Assembly: GCF_023053635.1 (NCBI RefSeq)
Contig: NC_086192.1
Coordinates: 16,282,001 to 16,346,000, forward strand
Origin: Elgaria multicarinata webbii
Lineage: Eukaryota > Chordata > Lepidosauria > Squamata > Anguidae
Length of the DNA stretch: 64,000 nucleotides
Direction of reading: 5' to 3'
Notes under the pieces: model-generated
The model's database searches: none
Told to the model about the DNA's origin: nothing
Seen by the model: only the letters and a program-made list of their open reading frames with translations
Translations under genes and position numbers: made by a program
Shown here: piece after piece, positions 36,771 to 48,500 of the stretch
How the letters are laid out: the number at the start of each line of letters is the position of its first letter
Numbering within the stretch: the stretch's first letter is position 1

Positions 36771-37602
36771 CTGGGCGGCTGCGGCTGCTGCTGCTGCTTT
36801 CCTCCCCTGCAACGTGCTCCTTTGCAAGAGTCCGCCTCCCCTCCCCAGACCCCACCCCACCCCACCCCCCAAATACCAGCCTGGTTGAAAGCTGGTGTTC
36901 TGCTCTGCCTCCGTGCCCCCCCTCCGAGCGTCACCCTGCTGCTCCCTCCCCTCGGCTGAGACCCCCCCCCTTCCACCGGCGTCATATTTCCTGCCCAGCC
37001 AGGGGCCGGCCGCACCCCTTGCCTGGTTTTGCACGCCTGAGGGGCGAGCTGCCACAGCCCCTCTGCTAGGCTCTCTTCTTCTTCTTCTTCTTCTTTTAAT
37101 TTATCCTCTTTGTGGGCTCCAGGGGACCCCCCCTTTCTCCCCCCCCCTTGCCACCCTGGGCCTTCCTCCGGCAGGAGGTGAACGACTCTCTTGCGAGGGA
37201 GGGCAGGGCCTGGCGGAGCCCAGCTGGGATGCTGTGCAATAGTTGTGAGGTGAAGCCATTTGCACTGGAGGGAGCTCGGCCTCTGCCCCCCAAGGCGGGG
37301 GGCCCGTCGGGGCAGGGGAAACCGGCTGGCATGCATGCGAGGGCTTGGCCGCCCCCGGGCAGGAGAGGGGGGGCGCCACGGGGGCCCCGTTGCCTCTGAG
37401 CAGCCAAACCCTCCCCCTCCTGCCCCGTCTGGGGAGGGGCGCAGCGGCCCCCAGCCCCCTCCGTCCTCGGCAGACCCTCCCCTCCGTCGCGACCTGCACG
37501 TGGAACTGCGTTTGTGACCAAGGCCCCGCCGTGGCGGGCCGTGCTGGCTGGCCGCCCAAGGAAGCAAAGAGATATTTTAGCACTGAAGAGAATATTTTTA
37601 AA

Positions 37603-37608
37603 ATTAAA
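37603..37608 (+). terminator. BCL7B: Poly(A) signal ATTAAA for BCL7B
   Basis: The variant hexamer ATTAAA, in TTTTTAAAATTAAACTATTT, lies about 830 bp after the BCL7B stop and is followed by a GTGTGTGC-rich downstream element. Confidence 0.6.
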
Positions 37609-38062
37609 CTATTTGAAGTAGTGCGTGTGCGTGTCTGCGTGTGTGGGGGGGGGAGTGTGGGGAGGCCGGGGGAAGATGGCGCGTTCCTGAGAGCGAGGGG
37701 GGCTGCCAGGCGGGGCTGGGACCGCGGCTCCGCTCTGCCTCAGTCACGCAACTTCACAGGGCCTCCAGGTGCCTCTGGCGGCCCCCGCTTGGCCCCCGCC
37801 CGGGTTTCCCCGTTGCTGCTGCCATCTGTTTTCTTGCCATGGAAAATCCCTCGAGGGGGGGGGGAAGGACGGAAGAGCTGCGTCTGTGGCACAAAGTGGC
37901 GTCTGCCTGGAAGCGTCCCGGGCCGGGCGCGGGCGCACCGGGTCGGCTACCTGAGTCAGAGGTAACCCACAGGGCTCAATCCACTGAGAAGCTCTCCTGC
38001 GACGTAGGACCCACGTGGACGCATTCCCTTAGCAAGAGGGCAGATGGTTTAGACTTCAGAGG

Positions 38063-38190
38063 GAAATTTGAGAGGCAGTGTGGTATAGTGGTGAGAGCGT
38101 TGGACTCCGGAGACCCAGGTTCGAGTCTCTCCACCATGAGACTTTTGACCTATCACTGAATCTCAACCTAACCTACCTCATGGGAGGGCG
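38063..38190 (+). mobile_element. tRNA-derived SINE
   Basis: GAGGCAGTGTGGTATAGTGG (A box region), GACCCAGGTTCGAGTCTCTC (B box), then CTCAACCTAACCTACCTCAT. The non-tRNA body and lack of a cloverleaf acceptor stem make it a SINE rather than a tRNA gene. Confidence 0.75.
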
Positions 38191-38221
38191 TTAGGAATGT
38201 GACCAAGGGGACCTGGCTTTC

Positions 38222-38310
38222 ATTATTTATTTATTTATTTATTTAAGGATTTTAATGCTGCCATTCAGCCAAAAAAGGCTCTCACGGCAACTTACAAAAG
38301 TATTTCTTGA
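38222..38310 (-). mobile_element. LINE 3' tail with ATTT repeat
   Basis: (ATTT)n followed by TTTTAATGCTGCCATTCAGC and GGCTCTCACGGCAACTTACA, the reverse complement of a LINE or SINE 3' end. Confidence 0.55.
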
Positions 38311-39004
38311 CAGTCTTCATTGTGGGAAACCAATCTGTAGGGCAGCGTCCATGCTAGCGGGGATTGGGAAATCCTCTCTCTAAAAAAAAAAATTGCAAAG
38401 AAGGTTAGCACAGGAGGTGTCATTTATTCCAGATTAATTAATCCGGATCAGAAACCAATCCGTTTTGCATTTCCACGATGGAAAAGCAAAGTTGTGCTTC
38501 CTGCCTCCCACGGCCATGGGGCGCTGCTGCGCCCTGGCAGAGCGGCGTGAGGAAGTCGGTGCCTCCAGAACGCCGCCCATTAGACTTGGAATTTGTAGAA
38601 AGGGGCAGAGGTCCAGCTTCCGGCTCCAATGGAACTCACCCCCCCCCTTCAGCAAAGCTTGGCCCATAGAAGTCAATGCCGCCGAGGCCTGGATTTAAGG
38701 GGCAACTGAAGTGGATTTAACTTTGCTGAAAGTGCTTTTCATGTTGGGGGAGAGATTTCTGGCTGGGAATCTAACTTGCAATCTTAACAGCGGACTACAC
38801 TGCAGGGTTGTTGGGAGAAACTCTCAGTGAAAGCCCTGATCCTGCATTGGACGCTTAGCATTGGCCTACACTGCAGGGTTCTCGTAAACCCGGCTCCCAG
38901 GCTGCAGAATTGCAGTGAACTACACTGCAGCCTTATAAGCTGCTCTCTTGCAGACCCCCACCTACATTATGGGCTGCATTGGCTGGATTTGGGGGTATTG
39001 ACGG

Positions 39005-39296
39005 ACCCATAGAATTGTGGAGTTGGAAGGGACCCATGAGGCCATCCAGTCCTACCCCCTGCTCAATGCAGGAATCCACCTCAAAGCATCCCTGACAGAG
39101 GGTTGTCCAGCTGCCTCTTGAAGGCCTCTAGTGTGGGAGAGCCCACCACCTCCCTAGGTCACTGGTTCCATTGTCGTACTGCTCTAACAGCCAGGAAGTT
39201 TTTCCTGATGTCCAGCCGGAATCTGGCTTCCTGTCACTTGAGCCCTTGTCCTGCACTCTGGGAGGATCGAGAAGAGATCCTGGCCCTCCTCTGAAG
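39005..39296 (-). mobile_element. CR1 LINE 3' end, antisense, next to the MKS1 promoter
   Basis: ATAGAATTGTGGAGTTGGAA, CCCTGCTCAATGCAGGAATC, TTTTTCCTGATGTCCAGCCG and GATCCTGGCCCTCCTCT. It stops 238 bp before the MKS1 start codon, at the same consensus point as the copy at 55666. Confidence 0.92.
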
Positions 39297-39479
39297 AACG
39301 GCGAGGGCGAAGAGAAGGCCGGGCCCGATCCCAGCTGCCCTAAAATCCGGCGTTTGAGGGGTCGGGGGGGGGGCTGCGCTCGCTTCCTTCAAAAAGATGG
39401 GAACCCGGAAGTGACGCACCTGCGACGCGAGGTGGCGCTCTCTGCTTTTTCCTATCTCTGCGGCCGGCGCCATCTTGCC

Positions 39480-39493
39480 GTGTCCATGGAAAC
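39480..39493 (+). promoter_or_regulatory. MKS1: RFX X-box-like site upstream of MKS1
   Basis: GTGTCCATGGAAAC matches the ideal RFX X-box GTTGCCATGGCAAC at 11 of 14 positions and lies 41 bp upstream of the MKS1 start codon. RFX factors control ciliary genes. A YY1-like CGCCATCTTG sits just upstream. Function is inferred from motif and gene identity. Confidence 0.6.
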
Positions 39494-39533
39494 GCGGCCT
39501 AGTCGTGACGCCCCCCCAGCCCCGCGGAAGGCC

Positions 39534-42500
39534 ATGGCGGAGGCGGCTTGGAACGAGGACACGGGCGTGGCGGTCTACCGCTCCCGGGACCCCATCCGAA
39601 ACCTGCGTGTCAGGTCGGTGCCTCGCCCGCCCCACCGCCGCGACCCCAATATCGCCCCTCCGCCCCCCCTGCTTTTGCCCCCCCCACTCCTCCACGGACC
39701 TGTCAATCATTTAAATCAGCCTGTTGCAGCCAAAGATGACAAAAAGCCCCACAGCACTTTCAAAAACAAGCAAACGCCTGGTTGAGGATGATGGGAGGTG
39801 TAGTCCAAACACATCTGGAAGACTGTATTAGAGTCAGGAGTAGGAAACTGGTCGCCCCACCCACCCCCCACCCGACCCTCAGATGATTTGGACTGCAAGT
39901 CCCATAATTCTGGGCCATTGGACATTCGGCCTGGGGGATGCTGGGAGTTGTAGGACTTCTGTCTAGACATGCAGCGGATGATAGGACCTTTTCTATTGAC
40001 AGGGAGACCTGGAAAAGGCCCTGTTGAAGCTCCTCAATTTGATGTGAATGAATTACTTTAACTAGGCTGACCCTATGAAAAGGAGGGCAGGGCTCCTGCG
40101 TCTTTAACAGTGGCATAGAAGAGGGGATTTCAGCAGGTGTCATTTGTATATATGGAGAACCTGGTGACATTCCCTCTTTATCACACCAGTTAAAGCTGCA
40201 GGAGCCCTGCCCTCTTTTGTAGGCTGACCCTATGAAAAGGAGGACCGGGCTCCTGCTTCTTTAACAGTGGCATAGAAAAGGGGATTTCAGCAGGAGAACC
40301 TGGTGAAATTCCCTCTTCATCACCACAGTTAAAGCTGCAGGAGCTATGCTAGAGTGACCAGATTTAAAAGAGGGCAGGGCTCCTGCAGCTTTAACTGGTA
40401 TAATGAAGAGGAAATTTCACCAGGCTGACCCTATGAAGAATACCATGGCCGATGGTATAGAAATCCGCTGAGAGGTCCAGGAGAACCAACAGGGTCTCAC
40501 TCCCCCTGTCCCTCTCCCGGCAAAGGTCATCCCACAGGGTGACCAAGACAGTTTCCATTCCAAAACCAGGTCTGAAACCCGATTGAAATGGATCTAGATA
40601 ATCTGTTTCATTCAAGATTTTTTATTTATTTATTTATTTATTACATTTTTATACTGCCCAATAGCCGAAGCTCTCTGGGCGGTTCACAAGAGTGCTTGGA
40701 GTTGTTCTGCAACCACCCACTCAATTTATTTACCATCTAAAGCTCTCTGACTAGGCATTTCTGAAGGGTCCGAGCCTACTCCGGACTTCCAATTTCTCCT
40801 TGAGGTGCTTATCAAAGAATAGAATGCAACGTTTTGTACCGGTCATAGGCTGCCAAGATAATATGGCATTGTTTATGTAAGAATGCGTTTCTGTTTTAGG
40901 AACGTGTATGGAAGTTGTGATCAGTCAAAGGAGGGAGGTGGGGAAAGTATGACTTCATTAGAGCAACTTGGATGAAGTATAAATGTATGCCGATGTGGCT
41001 GATGGTTAGAGAGTCTCTGCCGTTGGTTTGTATGAGGGTAAGGGGCTTTTGTCCTGTGCGCACAGTTAATAAAGAGTCTCTGTCTCAGGACGGGTTGTGA
41101 AGTCGTTCCTTCCCTACCAGGTTAGGGGAATTTCCTTAACACTTATGTAAGCCCGTGTAGGAGACTGGGACCTTTTTCTGCCCATGCATGCATAGGATTG
41201 CAGCCTAAATGTCTGCAAAATTCACAGCATCACCAGCAGCAAACAGCGTAAAGCCAATGAACCGTGCAAACCCCTTGCCGTGCTTCTCGGGCGTTGCAAA
41301 GCGGGGTGTGTAATATCAAAAAATGCATGAAGAATGAGCTCTTTTATTGGGTTGGTTTGTTAAATCTTCCACCCAATGGCACTCAAGGCGGTTAACAGCA
41401 GCAAAAGAAAAATGCGATCGTAAAATACAACTAAACACCGATAAAATACAGAGGTGGTGGAGGAAACCCTATAGAAACCAGGCAGGTGGAAGGAGTCAAC
41501 GAAAGCTGATGAGAAGAGCTGGTTTGGACCGGTTGTGCCATGTTGGCCCAAGGAGTCAGCTGACGGGCCAACGGCCGGTTGGAATACGAGCCTCTTTGCC
41601 CAGGTGAGCGGCTGGAAGTCACCAGAGATGGAGCAAGATGAACCGCTCTTGGCGAAAGGATCTAGAGCAGAAATGGGCAGGAAGTCTCTCTCTCTCTCTG
41701 TCCAGATGTTCTGGACTTCAACTCCCGACGTTCCTGGCCTTTCTGGGAGTCAAAGTCCCAATCGCCTGGGGACTGCCCTCCTGCCCTCATGGGGCTGAAT
41801 AATTCACCACCTTTACAGCCCAAGCCGGTCAATCCTTTGTCCAAGGTGGTGACCGCTGCCTGTGCACATTTCCGTCCACGAAAGCTCCTGCCATACTAAA
41901 TGTGTTCCTCTTTGCGACGCCACAAGACGCTTTGTTGTTTCTGCACCCTCTGCTCGCTGTTCCTCATCTTTGAGCCATTTCTCTGACGTCATGACGTCCC
42001 CGGCATGTGGCCACTGCGGCTGACAGTCTTCTTCCCTGCAGGGTCTGCCTCCAGCGCGTGACCTCCACCAGCCTCCTGCTGCAGCAGCTGCACGAGCCCT
42101 TCTGCCAGCCGGGCCAGCAGCTCATTGGCTTGGCCACCCTCAGCCCTCACAACGCAGCAGGTGAGCACGCCTGGCTCAGGGAGGGAGAGCGGCCGCGGGG
42201 CCCTGAGAGTCCAGCCTGGGGTTGAAGCCACACCAGGCCTAAACTAAGCCCACGGAGTTCCCTCCCTGTGGGCTCTTCCCATGGAACCGCCTTCCACAAG
42301 CTGATGCTCTCTAAATGTTTTGAACGACAACTCCCAGCATCCCTGCCCATCGGCCATGCTGGCTGGGGCAGATGGGAGTTAAAGTCCAAAACTGCTGGAA
42401 TGTGTCAGGTTGCGGGAGCTGCCCTGAAACTAACAGAGATGGGGGTTTCTTCCCCATAAGGGGATTCCTCCTCAGTTTTCTAATTTCCTGCACGGCTTCA

Positions 42501-45500
42501 CTGGCTAGCCTGCCACGCTGAGCGTCCTCGTCTTCTGTTTAGCGATTCGAGTTGGTTCGTTGATAAGCCGTACTTAACCTCGCCTGAGGCTTTGGCCTTG
42601 AACCCAGAGCCAAAAGGCACCTGCCACGGGGCGGGAAAGAAGCACCGCGTCAGTCCAGGTGCGTCGCTTTCTCAGCGATTGCAGGAAAGACTTCTGGGAG
42701 TCCAATTAAACCAGATCACTCCCAGTAACTGCACCTTGTTCCTGTTGGGCTGCCAGACTTGACCCAGGGCAACCGGTCGCTGATTCTTTCTATATGTTTA
42801 TAGAGGTCGTTTTACTGCCCTCCTCGGAATGGGTCAGATGTGTCAGGAAAAGCCCACACTCCAGGGCTGCCTTGTTCCCCAGGGACCTTGGATGTTGCTG
42901 CAAGAGGCTGAGATTCCTCCCAACCCCTTCTCACGCGCACACCCGTGTCCTTGGCTCCATCTTCTTCCTCCTCCTGCACTGCCCACGTTGAGTTGATGAG
43001 GGAGGGTGCTTAGAGGAGCGTTCGCCTGGTTGACCCTGGCTGTGTTTCAGGTGGCCATGGTCCGGAGGAGGAGAAAGAGGAAGCGGAGGTTGGCTGGCAA
43101 GAGAAACTCTTCAGCCAGGTGAGTGGAGGAAGGAGCCGGCGCTTCCCTCGCCCTTTCCAAAGTGCCTTGTAATCCCGGTTTCATTGATCCTCGCGACGGC
43201 CCTGCAAGGCAGGCCAAGGTGCGGGGCTTGCTCTCGGCCACCCGGTCAATTCCATATCGGAATGACCGAGCGGTGACTAGAATCCAGGTCTCCTGCCGTC
43301 GTCGGCGCTGCTGCGCACCGGCGTCCGTTACAATTTCAATCTCTCGCCCATGCGCGTTGCCACAACGCGTTCAGGAGCACCTCTGTGGTGGGGAACGCCA
43401 CGCGGCCCGTCCTCCACAGCGTTGCTGCGTTTTCTCTCAATCAGGCAAATATTCTTTATGCTGGTTTTATTTAGCCTCTTTCCGCCCCAGGGATCACCTT
43501 CTTTAGGCCTAGCCCGGCTTTGCCTACTTTAGTGCCTTCCAGATGTTTTCATTATTATTATTATTATTATTATTATTTATTACATTTCTATAACGCCCCA
43601 TAGCCAAAGTTCTCTGGCCGGTTTATAAAAGATGTTTTGTACTACAGCTCCCATCAGCCCCCACCAGTATGGCTAATAGTTAGGAATGCTGGGGGCTGTA
43701 GTCCAAGACATCTGGAGGGCACCATGTTAGGGAAGGCCATTGCCATTCGAGGGACTGGGGTAGGGGTGTTGGGGGGGGGCTTTCCGTCGCCCACATCAGA
43801 GCTTTCCTGTGCTGTGCTCAGTTTGAGGTGGACCTGTACCAGAACGCGTCCGCCTGCCAGACCCCCCTCGACCGGCAGTACCACCAGGACATCCTGAAGC
43901 TGGAAGCATCGGGGGGCCGGAAGAACGCCCGGATCTTCACGTACACGGACCACGACCGCTTCACCAACCTAGAGGAGGTGCCTGTTTCTTTCAGGGGGGC
44001 GGGGCGGGGATGGGACGGCTGAACCCCCCCTCCTGTCCCCCGAGGGCACAGAATCCAGAGTTCCCCTGCTGAGCTTGGGTGACAGGAGGGAAGGAGCCGC
44101 CCCTTTCACGAGCACCAGAAGCAAGAGGACTAGATTCTTGATCGACAACACGCTTTTCACTGCGTCTCAAAATTGTAACGCCTTTCTCTGCAGCTCTTTT
44201 GCATCGCAGCCGCCTGCAGTGGGTCTTTCTCCCCATTTTAAAGAGGTGGGGAAGGAAAGTTCAGTGGGGAAGAGAGTATAACAAAGGCTACAAAGCAAGT
44301 CGGTGGCATGGTTCGCACATAACGCTAACCCACGGTTTGGGTTGTTGAATTCTGGATTGTCCTGATTTGCAAATGTATGCATGCGGTTTGTTAATCGCAC
44401 ACTGCCCAGAAGGACAACCCACGGCTTGTTCTTGGGTTATGAATTCTGGGTGGTTTAAACCATGGAGAGTCTTGACGTGCGAACCCAGGACCGTGGGTTG
44501 TTTTCTCAGGCTAGAGACGCAGCACTTTGGGGTCTGGGATGGGGCGGTTTCACCTCGCCTCCCTCAGGCGCAGGGTGAGGAGAAGCGTGACGGGGGCCTC
44601 CCCTTGCCTTCCAGCACTGCCAGAGGGTGACGACGTCTGCCAAGGCGGCTCCGTCGTGCCTGGCCGAGAGGATGGCCAACGTCAGGAGGAGGCGGCAGGA
44701 GCGGCGGCCGACGTGAGTGGAGCCCTCGCCCCTGGCGCCTGCCTCCGGGTTCCGGCGGGCCTGCTGCGCTTTCTGCAGAAGGGAGCCTGTTGCATTGTGG
44801 GTGACTGTCTCCCATGTTCCCCCTTGGCAGGGAAGGGGCCGCCTTGAAGTCCCGCCTGGTCACCTGGGAGCCCTCGGAAGAGTTCGTCAGGAACAACCAC
44901 GTCATCAACACCCCCGTGCAGACCATGTACATCATGGGGGACTTGGGACCCCCTGGCAAGTAAGTCAGCGCCCCCAGCCCACACACACACCCCTCTTGCC
45001 CTCCTCCCGCGGGCCGGGTGGGAAGTCAGCGGCCGGCAGCTGAGCGGGGCCGCTGGCATTCGCCTGGTGTGAACTGGTCACTGGGGTTGTGGAGACCCAA
45101 GAGCCGTTCTGTCTCGAGCAGAGGACGTGGCTGGCTGGAGCCCCACGCACTGGGGCGAAGAGAGCAGGGCTGTCCCCTTGGAGGTGGCAGGTGACAAGGG
45201 CGGAAGAAGGACTCCAGCCCCGGAGACCAGCATTTGTGCAGGGGTCGAACTCACTGCAGCCCTCCCCTGCCTTGGCTGACCGAGCCGTCTGCCGCTCTGG
45301 GTTCGGGTCCTGCTGCTGAGGAAGGGGCTGGTCTCCCCGGGAGCCAGGCCCTGTGCTCACCCCGATCCCCCCGCAGACTCGGTGGCAGAGACTACGAGCA
45401 CGTCCTCTGCACGCTCAAGGTGGACAGCAACGGCGTCATCACGGTCAAGCCGGATTTCACAGGCGCAAAAGGGCCGTACAGGTGAGCTGCGCTGACCACC

Positions 45501-48500
45501 CCCCATCCCTGAGCCTGTGTGGTGGAGTCCAAGGTGTCTGGCTCCTCCGGGGTGGGGGCTTCTCTCTGATCTTACACACACACACACACACACTGTGTTC
45601 TTTGCCTCTGCAAAGGATCGAGCTGGAAAGGGAGAAGCGGGAAATGTGGAACTACACCCTGCAGAACGCCTCGGCCCCAGTGCAGCAGGAGGAGGCGGCG
45701 CGGGAGCAGCGGGTCTTCAAGGACGTACGGTTGCCGCCCTTCGCCCTGGGGCGGGTGGGGAGGAGAGAGAGGCGTTTGTGGAGAGCGAGTTTGCTGCCCC
45801 CACCCCGTCCCCGCCCAGGACTTGAGGGGGGGGAGGCCAAACGGGCCCCTCTTTGTCCCCGTAGGCTCAGTGCGGTCCTTCTCAGGGCACCGTCATTTGT
45901 GAATGAAAATTAGCATCCCCTGGGAGCAGGGCCTTCTCAGCGCCGGCCCCAGAGTTGGGAAACGCTCCCTCCAGAGCAGATCCCCACTTGGTGCTCGCTT
46001 CAACAGGAGGAGAACGCTCTTGTTCTCTCCGTCCAGCTTTCCCCAGCCGGATCTCTTCCGGATGTCTTAGACTGCAACTCCCATCACTCCCAGCTCTGGG
46101 GGTGATTAGGGCTGCAGCCCGACTCGTCTGGAGGAAGGCTGGATCGGGCCTCCTTGTGGAAACTGTGGCCCGGCAGCTCAGGCTGTTGGTTGGGAAAAGG
46201 TTTCAAGGCGCGGTGCTTTAGGTTCGAATTGTGGCCGTCGTAGCCGTGAAACGTGGCGCTGCCCGGGGCCTCCCGCGTGATCCGGAGGCCTCCCCTCCCT
46301 TGCCCCCGAGGAGAGGAGGGCTTCCAGCTGTACTGGTGCCTGTTTCCCCAGCTCCTCTGGGAGCGACGGCGGAGGACGGAGGGGTCCGGGAGTCCTGGGA
46401 CCCGCTTCACAACCGTCTCCCTGCGCTTCCTTCCCTAGTTGTACAGCCGGCACAAGGACTACCTCAACGGACTCGTCGGCTCCGACTTTGAGGCGGTGAG
46501 GGACGCCTGCGCGGACACCGTGTGGCCCGTTCGCTCCATGAGCTGGGAAAGGGCTTGGGGTGGGGGCCCGGGCCCCATTTCCGGTGGGGAGTGGCGGAAC
46601 TGTCTGCCCTGCCGGGCTTTTCAGTCCCGGGAAACCCACGCGTGGGCAGAGCTCCCAAACGGTTCCTGCAAACAGTTTCCTGCCGTCTGCCCAGCCTTCC
46701 CCAGCCTGGGGCCCTCCTAGGTGTTGGGACTGCAATTCCCATCACTCCCGGCCAGTAGGGCCGACCGACATTGGAAGGGATCAACTCCCTGGTTCAAATC
46801 GGGACGTTTTGTTTCATTTCTTACAACACCAGTGGAGGCCGGTGGCTCCAGTGTCAGTGGGGCGGTGAATCCGCTCTGGGTTTCAGTCCAAACCAGTCCG
46901 AATGCTGAAGGAGCCGGTCCCCACACTTTGGACACGCCACCCCTCCCCTAGCTCTGCCCCTTTCCTTCCCCCCCCCAAATCATTGGGGGGCTTCCCGGCT
47001 TTTGCGCCATTTCTCCCAGCAGTTCAAAAAGCCGCTCTCAAGCTGCGTCCCTGGCAGGAAGCACTTTACGTCACAACGGGCTGGGATTGGGGGTTTCCAG
47101 CCCCACTGCAAGGAGTCTCCCCGAGAGCTTCTCCAAAACGGAACCCGGCCCTTGGGGTCCAAGAGGTTCCGCACTCCCCCTCCCCCCCGGCTTATTAGCA
47201 GCTCTCTGGGGCCCCAGGCAGAAGGCGGAACTGGAGATGGTAGGACTCGAACTCAGGACTTTCCACGTGGGAAGCAGGTGCTCAGCCACGGTTATGCCCC
47301 ACCCACCCCCATTGAGCTCTGTTCTCTCTGCCTCTTCCAGACTCTTCCTGGCGCCCTCCGGCTCTTTGTTAACGGAGAAATTGGTGAGAGGCCCATTAAT
47401 GTTTCCGCTCTTGGGGGGGGGCGCTGCCTTCTCCCTCCCTCCCTCCCTCCCTCCCTCCCCCCGCCTCCAGGGATGCCCCGGGGGTGCTGAGCCTCCCTCC
47501 CTTCCGATGGGTGGAGGGCGATGGTGGAAGACAGTCCTCCCCTCCCCGGCGGAGCACAGCTGCAGCCCTGGGGGCGGTGTGGGAGCTACAGAGGCCCCCT
47601 GGGGACCTGCTGGAGTTGGCCGCCCTCGGCCTGCAGCCAGGGGTTTTGCACCTCTGTGAGGCCGGCCGGCTGCCCTCGGCCTCTGGCTGGGACGAAACCG
47701 GCCCACGCGGCCAGCGTCACGTCCCCCCTCCTCTGGGCCCGAGAGAGACGTTCGGCGGGGCTCTTTGGCGGATGCTCACCGGGAGCCCTCTTGGGGTGGG
47801 GGAGCTGGGTGAAGAGCCAGGGGCCCCGGAGCCTGCGGACTGCCTGCCACCCCCCTCTTTCTCTCCCCCCCCACCCCCAGTTTCAGCCCACGGCTACGAG
47901 AACGACAATCTCTACATCCACTTCTTCCTGGAGCTGCCCAGCGGTGAGTACGTGAAAACTGGGGTTCGGGGGGGGGCGGAGGAAGGGGGGGGCTCTGTCT
48001 GCCAGGCGCGAAGGCTCCCGGGTGACTGCTGTCTGTTCGTCCCCCTCCCCCCCCCCGGCCAGCCACCAGCTGAACGGGAGCCTGGGCCCTGTCTTTGGCT
48101 CAGGCGCTCTTCGTTTGACGCCTGACCCTGCGCCTCGCTTCCGCCTAGGCTGGTGCTGTCCCCCGTTCCAGCCGCTCTCCGGAGTGACCCAGACCTGCGC
48201 TACCAAGACATGTGGCAGGGTAGTCATTTATTTATTGATTACATTTTTATACCGCCCAATAGCCGAAGCTCTCTGGGTGGGTGGGGGTGCAGGGCATGAG
48301 GGGTTCCCCTGCTGTGCCTCAGCGCCGTCAGCTCTGGGGCGCGTTCAGGAGGAGCGGCCTGCCACGGCTCGCTTGCCACGGAGGGGCCCTGGCGTTTTAA
48401 AGCAGCCTTCTCCAAGCCGGTGCCCCCCTCCAGTGGTGCTGGACTACGGCTCCCATCGTTCCCCGGCCAGCAGGGAAAAGGATGCCTCCCGACATGGCCT

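Larger units (their letters stand above)
36771..39533. other. BCL7B 3' UTR and BCL7B-MKS1 intergenic region
   Basis: The first about 850 bp are the BCL7B 3' UTR. Then follow a tRNA-derived SINE (38063-38190), a LINE tail fragment (38222-38310), about 600 bp of DNA in which I see nothing (38400-39000), a CR1 3' end (39005-39296) and the MKS1 promoter. No BAZ1B exon is visible. Confidence 0.6.

Noticed and set aside
38066-38140. A tRNA gene suggested by A- and B-box-like sequence.
   Set aside because: No complete cloverleaf or acceptor stem, and the sequence continues into a SINE body.
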